Assembly (NCBI GenBank): GCA_004794785.1
Contig: SJOL01005721.1
Span: 131,513 to 195,512 of the forward strand
Length of the DNA stretch: 64,000 nt
Direction of reading: 5' to 3'
Origin: Opisthorchis felineus
Taxonomy: Eukaryota; Platyhelminthes; Trematoda; Opisthorchiida; Opisthorchiidae
How positions within the stretch are numbered: position 1 is the stretch's first letter; every line of letters starts with the position of its first letter. The translations under genes and the position numbers were made by a program. This document shows, one piece after another, positions 59,401-64,000 of the stretch. The notes under the pieces were generated by a model that was not told the DNA's origin, searched no databases, and saw nothing but the letters and a program-made list of their open reading frames with translations.

Positions 59401-60849
59401 CGGGGAACTTGGAGATAATAATGAACACATATGAAGGAGTTGCAAGTTGCATGTTAGCCTTATTCTGCCTGGCTGTGTGAATCGAACAAGATGACTCGGC
59501 TGACGGAAACACGCGACGGTCGATGTGGGATGTAGGTACTTTTGTTTGCGTATTACGTGGCTGTATATGGACTCAGATACTTCCAAGCCGACACCCAAAA
59601 CCAAACTGGGGGACGGTTAGAGTCTTAACCGAAACCTTTGGCTTAAAACCTGACTACAATGCAGCAGCAGTTCGAGCAAGACTAGTAGACAGATCAAACT
59701 TTTAAGGAACAAGCTGTCACCTATGTTCCGACCCCCAATCTACAAGGCCAGGAGACTGTTTATCGGGCTTCTAGTCGTTGGCCACCCTGGTTCGAGAAAT
59801 TCTGTAGATGCAGCATGGGTTGTTGTGGTTGTAAACCGTTACTCCTCTATGAGCTTCACTCTCTTCGCAGTGGCTAAACACTCAGTTTACTCAATTTACT
59901 AATCGTTATCGGCTTATTTGTTACTTGTATATTTCCCCACTCTCCCTCAGGATGACGTTTGCGTCGGTCAAAGTGCATCGCAAATTCACAGAAACCGCCT
60001 AATTTCCTGTTCAGGTTATAAACTCAGATACGCTTTTACCTATTTCGAAACCTCAATCACATCAGTGAATGCGATATGTTTGTAGAAGAAACTCACGACC
60101 GTCGGTGCCCGTTACATATAAAATTAGGGTTTTGGGTCAGATAACATAGAAAGGAAATGCAGCTTTTAGCTGAGGGGGGTGAACGAGGTTGTAGGAATCG
60201 AGAACTTCTAGTCTGATAAGTAAAACTGAATAGGAACAAATCTAACAGATCGAAAAGAGATCTTGGTGGCCCGTCTTTTTTAACCAGAAAAATCCCTTAT
60301 CATTGTGATGATACTCAGTTGGCATTTGCAAGATTCAATATAGTGGTTTCGGTAAATTTATTCGGAGCTTACGCCGTAGATTAGGCTTTCATAGGTAGTG
60401 TGTGTTCTAGTCAAATGGAAGCGACCAAAGTTACCATGAAAACGTACCAATCAACAAATTAGCCTATGCTCAATGAATGAGAAAGAAGGCGAATCGATAT
60501 CGATAACCAACCGCAAACGTTCAAGGAAAGAACGCCTATTTTAAGAACCACAGACCCCATCATTTTGTGTAGGATAGAGGGAAATCAGTTGATCTGTGCT
60601 GGAGGTGCAAAGGAGGCGAGCAAATCACCAATATTTCGGAAAGGTGTTTCGAAATTACTATGAGCTAGACTGTTGTTGAGACCGTGAAATCGAACGAAAT
60701 TCAGAACACGCACTTGATCGTAATGTAGTGGTAAACCTTGCCAACACAAGCGTAGTAACTTCGGTGCAATTCGCATCTGTGCGGTCAAAAGAGCGGGACC
60801 AGCGTCCAAATTTTCCTTTATCGGCTTGGGAATCAATTCGCGATACCAT
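32396..60849 (-). CDS. POLG: DNA polymerase gamma catalytic subunit, C-terminal part (12 exons, 5' partial)
   Basis: The mitochondrial replicative polymerase (family A). Exons in order: 60849-60714, 55694-55435, 55264-55006, 53632-53468, 51017-50791, 46147-45819, 44820-44636, 37317-37048, 36754-36566, 34301-34239, 32617-32500, 32457-32396. Together they give 2263 nt, about 753 residues plus stop, with every phase consistent. Motif A is [19 protein letters not shown], motif B is [16 protein letters not shown] with the Arg, Lys and two Tyr of the finger helix, and motif C is [10 protein letters not shown]. The catalytic Asp residues (human D890 and D1135) are present, so the polymerase looks functional. 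Introns range from 42 nt to 7.3 kb and are full of retroelements. One intron is GC-AG. The N-terminal exonuclease half is not seen and should lie above 60849, probably outside the window. Confidence 0.93.
32500..32617 (-). CDS. POLG: POLG exon: palm end
   Basis: [20 protein letters not shown] and [20 protein letters not shown], almost collinear with human SVAFFSAVDIDRCLRK. Acceptor TTTTCAG; donor GTAATC; ends in phase 1. Confidence 0.92.
33365..33790 (-). repeat. Gypsy LTR carrying SINE-body sequence
   Basis: Both ends match the LTRs at 9574 and 11874 (CACTCTGTGTCGGTCCTTGG ... CAGAATGTTCCACAAGGTCG ... ACGTGACATCCGTCCAATTG). Where those LTRs read GGAGACAAAGAAAAATTAGT, this copy has GGAGAC, then about 110 bp of the SINE body (33466-33577), then ATTACAACCATATTTATAGG. 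It lies in a POLG intron. Confidence 0.6.
33825..34020 (-). mobile_element. tRNA-derived SINE
   Basis: Element strand: a tRNA-like head with A-box-like TGGCTCAGTGGTC and B-box-like GGTTCAAACCC at the usual spacing, then a body (CTTCCCCTGTCTAGGCTTGG ... CACCGAAAGGGTGTTACAGC). Translated, it gives the [15 protein letters not shown] string I associate with predicted proteins of opisthorchiid flukes. The boxes would give RNA polymerase III transcription. Confidence 0.7.
34239..34301 (-). CDS. POLG: POLG exon: 21-codon micro-exon
   Basis: [20 protein letters not shown] plus E, matching human [21 protein letters not shown]. Phase 0 at both ends, acceptor CAACAG, donor GTAAGT. Confidence 0.92.
34380..34440 (+). 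repeat. Degenerate hammerhead-repeat fragment
   Basis: TTGATAAGCCCCAAACAGC ... AGAACCGGTAGTGGACTG is a damaged copy of the core and flank seen intact at 6983-7020. Confidence 0.4.
35525..35660 (+). repeat. Hammerhead-repeat fragment, damaged core
   Basis: GTTCAAGTAGAACATAAG, then ACTCGGGGACGG, CCTGATAGGCCCCAAGAAGG and TGAAGCCGTTCGTGGGCTAT followed by CAACCTTATGAGTAGTG. Order and spacing match the unit at 6940-7060. CTGATAG and TGAAG break the catalytic core. Confidence 0.55.
36566..36754 (-). CDS. POLG: POLG exon: motif C
   Basis: Begins [19 protein letters not shown] and contains [11 protein letters not shown], the palm motif C with the metal-binding Asp, then ALALQ before GTAAGC. 63 codons, phase 0. 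Confidence 0.95.
37048..37317 (-). CDS. POLG: POLG exon: fingers/spacer
   Basis: [18 protein letters not shown] joins directly to the preceding exon's LLTKFSNLT. It then carries [20 protein letters not shown] and [17 protein letters not shown], matching human WKGGTESEMFNKLESIA...TPVL. The segment between is shorter than in human. Acceptor CTCCACAG, donor GTAAGT. Confidence 0.92.
37497..37600 (+). repeat. LINE 3' tail fragment
   Basis: The same 3' end as at 27970-28050 (ACTGTAGCAGCTGGAACCAA, then ATGGTGCACGGTTCATAG) with the tail GATAAATTGAATTGAATTGA. This is a severely 5'-truncated LINE insertion just upstream of a POLG exon, within its 7.3-kb intron. Confidence 0.6.
39054..39850 (+). pseudogene. 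Penelope-like element reverse transcriptase, decayed
   Basis: Blocks typical of the telomerase-related Penelope [33 protein letters not shown] (family: VSFDVxSLFTNVP), [20 protein letters not shown] (family: GLAMGSPLSPVLADIFME) and [11 protein letters not shown], the catalytic box at about 39599-39610. Stops at the end of the first and third blocks show that it is dead. It lies inside the longest POLG intron, opposite to POLG. No GIY-YIG endonuclease was identified downstream. Confidence 0.65.
41790..42830 (-). pseudogene. Decayed LINE, endonuclease to pre-RT
   Basis: Minus strand: [14 protein letters not shown] (family LLDWIPVNSRLCAV), [10 protein letters not shown], then about 500 bp later [15 protein letters not shown] sequence and [20 protein letters not shown] with FREQLTWPP (family ...RLGRWAEFFEGQFNWP). 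Frames change several times. It lies in the POLG intron, on the same strand as POLG. Confidence 0.6.
43080..43350 (-). repeat. Hammerhead repeat unit
   Basis: A minus-strand unit of the family with an intact ribozyme core at 43120-43180. Flanking landmarks GATATCTCGAA, GAGAGAGTCACTTGAAACTC and ATTTGGCGAATATCGC are diverged from the 6682 copy. Confidence 0.6.
43120..43180 (-). ncRNA. Hammerhead ribozyme, intact core
   Basis: Element strand: CTGATGA (43165-43159), stem II GCCCC/GGGC with loop AAGAAG, GAAA (43144-43141), stem III ACTGGT, then A at 43135 as the cleavage residue (a permitted GUA triplet) and ATGGGC. Stem I can pair ATGGGC with the CGCCTAC run just before the core, including wobbles. 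Confidence 0.68.
43850..44000 (+). repeat. Dispersed repeat, copy of 20108-20401
   Basis: Shares AGCAGCATCGCTGCTTCCA-type sequence and CTCCTTACTGCC with the minus strand at 20160-20320. The origin is unknown and probably LINE-derived. Confidence 0.4.
44636..44820 (-). CDS. POLG: POLG exon: motif B (fingers)
   Basis: [21 protein letters not shown] followed by [20 protein letters not shown] and [16 protein letters not shown]. It contains the Arg, Lys and Tyr residues that bind incoming nucleotide (human R943, K947, Y951, Y955). Human Gly952 is Ala here. Donor GTAAGT, acceptor CCCGCTTAG; it follows the GC-AG intron. Confidence 0.95.
45819..46147 (-). CDS. POLG: POLG exon: motif A (palm)
   Basis: [20 protein letters not shown] then [20 protein letters not shown] and [20 protein letters not shown] with the motif A catalytic Asp. 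The acceptor CAAAACAG was preferred over a nearby TTTTAG because only it keeps phase with the previous exon and restores the conserved KRIS junction. The donor is GCAAGT, a GC site. Confidence 0.93.
46700..46770 (+). repeat. Degenerate hammerhead-like core
   Basis: CTAATGAGTCCCAAGCAGGACAAAAAGC resembles a hammerhead with G-to-A in CTGATGA and GAAA changed to AAAA. The stem II GTCC/GGAC is perfect. Confidence 0.4.
47810..47925 (+). repeat. Degenerate hammerhead-repeat fragment
   Basis: CATAAGATAGGTGGAAACTCG, CCTAACGATCCCCAAGAAC, GAGAAACCGG and TTCAGCAAATTTATTAGTAG follow the order of the 6682 unit with many changes. Confidence 0.5.
48540..48880 (-). repeat. Hammerhead repeat unit, degenerate
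   Basis: Minus strand: GAACATAAGGTTGACGAAAA, TTCGGGGACTGAGTCCCAAG, GTCGAAGCTAGTAGTGGACTG, then ACCTTATGAGTAGCGTGTTACG. The core has lost three bases of CTGATGA. It abuts an oppositely oriented unit at 48885, forming a diverged palindrome. Confidence 0.55.
48885..49250 (+). repeat. Hammerhead repeat unit, core deleted
   Basis: Contains AAACGAGAGATTCAGCTGG, CCATAAGGTAAATGGAAACC, TCAGCAACCTTATGAGTAG, then a partial second unit with AACATGAGGCGGCATTGTGC and AGAGACTTAGCTGGATTCAG. The ribozyme core near 49040 is largely deleted. It lies in a POLG intron. Confidence 0.55.
50791..51017 (-). CDS. POLG: POLG exon: spacer/thumb
   Basis: [15 protein letters not shown] and later [10 protein letters not shown] match human NVGSPFAKDF and FWRNAHKRIS. 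The segment between is diverged. Donor GTATGA; ends in phase 2. Confidence 0.85.
53468..53632 (-). CDS. POLG: POLG exon: spacer
   Basis: [20 protein letters not shown] ... [16 protein letters not shown]. The CWF..LPH block matches human DIPGCWFFKLPHKD. 55 codons, phase 0, donor GTAAGT. Confidence 0.9.
55006..55264 (-). CDS. POLG: POLG exon: spacer
   Basis: Starts [15 protein letters not shown], which joined to the previous exon gives YGAYLSYW (human YRAIESLY). It continues with a charged helical stretch ([20 protein letters not shown]). The acceptor TATTTAG was chosen because it is the one that keeps frame after the GTGAGT donor upstream. Confidence 0.82.
55435..55694 (-). CDS. POLG: POLG exon: after exonuclease domain
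   Basis: [19 protein letters not shown] matches the human GWGYLVPGR block. A fluke-specific Ser/Thr-rich stretch follows, and the exon ends FPYG at GTGAGT. Acceptor CCTACTCAG. Confidence 0.88.
57225..57370 (+). mobile_element. SINE copy
   Basis: Plus-strand member of the SINE at 33825-34020. A B-box-like GTTGCTCGAACCCAA is followed by the body (GGGCTTGGGCAACCTGG ... CTAGGCACCGAAAGGG). It lies in a POLG intron in antisense orientation. Confidence 0.6.
58080..58376 (-). CDS. Unidentified intronic ORF (about 99 codons)
   Basis: The open frame reads [54 protein letters not shown] and ends [10 protein letters not shown]. The composition looks protein-like and a decayed frame upstream (58560-58860) has a similar LFDAK start. 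I do not recognise a family. It sits within a 5-kb POLG intron and is most likely a mobile-element remnant. Confidence 0.3.
   Translation of the reverse strand, partial: LLDAKCRVPLNPEYNLGMRSVRFLSERNLYVDGEAWWERKFKGGQNACVISSARNLLQPALKIRPNKPSVSELVKNYNKSFINGKNQTLDCLAEYLQQ
60714..60849 (-). CDS. POLG: POLG exon: most 5' exon found
   Basis: [20 protein letters not shown] then [20 protein letters not shown] and LHYDQ match human WYRKLCP...[20 protein letters not shown]. Acceptor CTTGTTGCCCTCTTAG, donor GTGCGT. It starts with the last base of a split codon, so more coding exons must lie upstream. Confidence 0.93.
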
Positions 60850-63800
60850 CTAAGAGGGCAACAAGAAAAATGCTGTAGACAATGGGCAAAAATGTGGTTG
60901 GATTCAAGGGTGGCACTCATCATCATTACCAGTATAATCGGCAACAACAGCATTACCACGATCAATCTATGGAACATGAAACTATTGATCTTTGTACAGC
61001 TCATGGTTGTTACGGATGCATGGGGCCTAGAAGAAAGGACGATTAAGTTCCCAAACAACGCATCATTATACCTCAGTGAGTTACAGAGGCCCACAAACCT
61101 TACATCACGGTAAGGTTAAGTCTGTTGGTGAGGGAAGGGTGGTACCAAGATAAACTCAATAAAATGACACTTTTGAGGTAATGTAAAAACTCCCGTAGGC
61201 CTACTCAGTAGACCCTGTTCCTTGACCCAGACCAACATTCCTACCCACATAGAGGACACCCACGTGCTATAGGCACCTTGGACGAAGTGTCATAAAAAAC
61301 AGCAGTTTTGTTAGGAATGTAGGTTTTCCACGCAAAGATGTTATGGCATTTCTCATGGGAGGTCCAGAACCACTTCCTCAGGTGTATAGTCACAAGTGTT
61401 AAAATGATTCGGCGTCTTGGGAAGTAGCTGACCACTGGATGAAAGCGAGGAGTTCCAACGGTCGTTTCAGTGTGACATCGAGTCAGCAGTAACTTTTTGC
61501 CGGGGCACCAAGCTTTCTGTGGAGTTATCCAAAGGGAGGCAAGTAAAACACAGAAAACTATTCATTCTCACAATCTTCCCAAAAAGAAACGCCCACCTGT
61601 TCGGTGGAACGTTTTTGAAAGCAGAGATACGAAGCTTGGTTAATTACCTCACATCGACTATCTCCCGTGTGCAGGCTTCAGAAGGATCTCGGGCACGGCA
61701 ATCGGCTGCCAGATCTACACAACCCGCGATTTAATGTTGAGTCCAATAAGACTGACACCCTACATATTTTCCTTGGGTCTTGGTGTTCGGGTAGCTACGA
61801 CACCCATAGACCGCAGCCCATCAAAGATACGGATGTGAGATATTACCGATCCGACATGGTTGCACGGGTTGAGTGAGCACAAATATGCGGTCGTGCGTAA
61901 AGAACGGCTGCCTAGTCAAGAAGCCAAACGTCTGCACTACGCATCATTCGACAGGTTCGTGACAAACACTGACGAAAGCAGAGAATTCAAACCGATGTCC
62001 CTCTAGGCGACTGAAGGACCGGAACTACTGTGTCTTAGATAAATGACGGAATGTGAAACAAGACATGGAACGTGCTATCATCTTTTGAAGGTGATGTTTA
62101 TCAGAGCCATTCATTTTCCTTGAGGTTGTCATGAGTTGCCAGTCTTCGTCTGTGCAGTATAAACTTTATGCCATAGTGAATCTGTTTTTGGATGTCCGTC
62201 AGTATCGAAGTTATTTATGCGTACGACCTGAAATTCTTTCAGTATTCCCAACATCTACCATAGACAGATTAAAGGATTCAATGTAAGCAACGTGACGTTT
62301 CTTTGCATGAGACACGTCTGACATCATCTATGACTCAACGAATCGATTATTCAGGTGACCTTGATGAACCAAAGACCACCCACGTGACTGGTTCATCAAC
62401 GTGACTTGGGCTACTGGCGTCTGATGTGAACATCGAAAATCCAGGGGACGTGAGTAGGGCGCTGGAATGGCTGGCCTTACTGGTCTGTGGGGGGGGGGGC
62501 GTTGTTTTGACGAACGGTGCATGGATAGATACTTTCCCAGTACTAACATATTTCCTTCTTGTTACTGCCTAGGTTCCACTTCAACAGTAACAGTGGCTGA
62601 GTCCTGGAGGATAAAAAATGTGGAATGAAGCGTCTATTTTGGATCCAACAGCATATCTCCAGTACTTAGACCGAAACCTGTTGAGATCGTAATCTGATCT
62701 GTCGGCAGGAATCCGCTCCCACATATTGAACACTACATGAAAAGTAATAGGAAAAGTGGTCGGTGACATAGCAGCATACTTACTTTGGAAGCTTGGACAA
62801 CCGTTCATCCACTTCCGTTTTCTAAATGAAAAAGGAACGATGGATGCAGAGACATTCACAACAACAAAGTAGACGTATGATGGGGAGGTGCTGTAAGGAA
62901 CCTACAATTCATAGGATCATACTTGAGCAAACTAATCAAGGATCTCACTCCTGGGGGTGCCTACGTGGAGAGAACTGTTTCGATGAAAGAGTTGTTTGTT
63001 AGACGCACCATCCTGCAGGTGGTGTAGAAAACGTGCATGTTTGATAACGTTTAAAGAGACGGAAAAACCCGGAGCAAGAAAATACGAATATTGACGGATA
63101 AGGAGTGAGAACGGGTGAGAAAAAGTGAGTATAATATACGGTTATGGGTGACTAATGTGAGCGCAGTGTGCCGGACAGCATAAAAAGACTGCCGCAGAAA
63201 TGACCGATCAAATTCCCGTATACACGTGTCCACAAGCCGTGTCCACCTCAGGATCGGACGTTTCAGGAATCTAAGTTTTCTTTGAGCTGAGAGCCTCCAA
63301 TTTACTGTGCTATTGAGGACCACCAGTTTAAGGTCTAATCCCTTGTTGGGCGGAGTCGAATGACCCTTGTGAACTTCCAAATGGACAGTCCAATCAGCTC
63401 GTCGAAAAATCACCCTTATTCGACCAGTCCTTGTGCTCATATCACTATAGTAGGATTAGGGTTTTGTTTTAGGAGCTAGCGGATGTGTGATAAATTCCAA
63501 GCAACAACAGACCAATGGGATAAAAGACGTTCTGCGAGAGGCCCGATTTTGTGTTTCTTAGGGTCAGGTCCGTAGAGTAGGGACCTGTCATAATGATCGG
63601 CGCTATGAATTGCCTTACTATCTTCAGGAGGCGCAGGTTCTGAACAGAACAGTACTTATTTTAAAAAAGTACGTTTAGTACGCCTGCCACGTAATGACGT
63701 TGGCATCAAACGCACCAGGTCGATTTACGCCCAGCGCGGTTGTTGAGAAGACGCAAGTGAGGATTACACTGAATTTCACAAAGTCGGAACGCGTAGAAAG

Positions 63801-64000
63801 TAATGGAACCACATAATGGATCATATGAGCTTAACCAAGTATCGTTAAGCTAGGTGTGGATGAGGTACAGCGCATTCAGATGGGGAGTATTTGAAGATAC
63901 AAAAGCATGTGCAGAGATGTACGAGACGGATTATGGATCCTGACAGACAGGGTAGCTGGGAAAGCAAAGGTGCGATAAGACAAGAAACCACGGAATAAAA
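60850..64000. other. No firmly supported feature (upstream POLG intron?)
   Basis: I looked for the POLG exonuclease-domain exons on the minus strand and found none. Open frames at 62581-62859 and 63051-63440 have no recognisable motif. A 10-base G run lies near 62490. Confidence 0.45.

Overview
The window looks like nuclear DNA of a digenean trematode, most likely an opisthorchiid-type liver fluke. It holds spliced animal genes in a dense background of decayed retroelements: an APE-type LINE, CsRn1-like Ty3/Gypsy elements, a Penelope-like element, hammerhead-ribozyme repeats and a tRNA-derived SINE, a mix I associate with flukes. The species call is inference. No search was run, and all exon models come from reading frames, splice sites and remembered family motifs.

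Two host genes can be rebuilt. On the minus strand, twelve consecutive exons between 60849 and 32396 encode the C-terminal part of mitochondrial DNA polymerase gamma (POLG), including the whole family-A polymerase core and the stop codon; the N-terminal exonuclease half was not found and probably lies beyond 64000. On the plus strand, 30551-31217 is a complete five-exon TRAPPC6 (Trs33) gene with introns of 37-45 nt. The two genes converge, with about 1.2 kb between their stop codons. A single membrane-anchor-like exon at 4504-4662 (minus) marks a possible third gene that I could not identify.

Region by region: 1-9.5 kb holds LINE fragments and hammerhead repeats, including a tandem pair at 6682-7070. 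At 9574-12216 is an internally deleted Gypsy element with both LTRs. At 12.2-20 kb there is little except a LINE copy broken by a solo LTR and a decayed Gypsy pol. At 20.1-28.05 kb a long LINE copy carries a SINE insertion and an intact 3953-bp Gypsy element (22771-26723) with a 1191-codon gag-pol frame and a 5-bp target duplication. At 29.4-31.2 kb a LINE remnant runs up to the TRAPPC6 start. From 32.4 to 61 kb lies POLG, whose introns hold a Penelope-like reverse transcriptase, LINE pieces, solo LTR/SINE material and more hammerhead repeats. From 60.85 to 64 kb I see nothing I can support.

The most interesting signal is in the intact Gypsy element. The sequence just inside its 5' LTR, where a tRNA primer site should be, is instead perfectly complementary over 16 nt to a segment inside its own LTR. 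This suggests Tf1-like self-priming in an element without a recognisable chromodomain. The second is a family of about 308-bp non-coding repeats with intact hammerhead ribozyme cores, occurring alongside a Penelope-like element.
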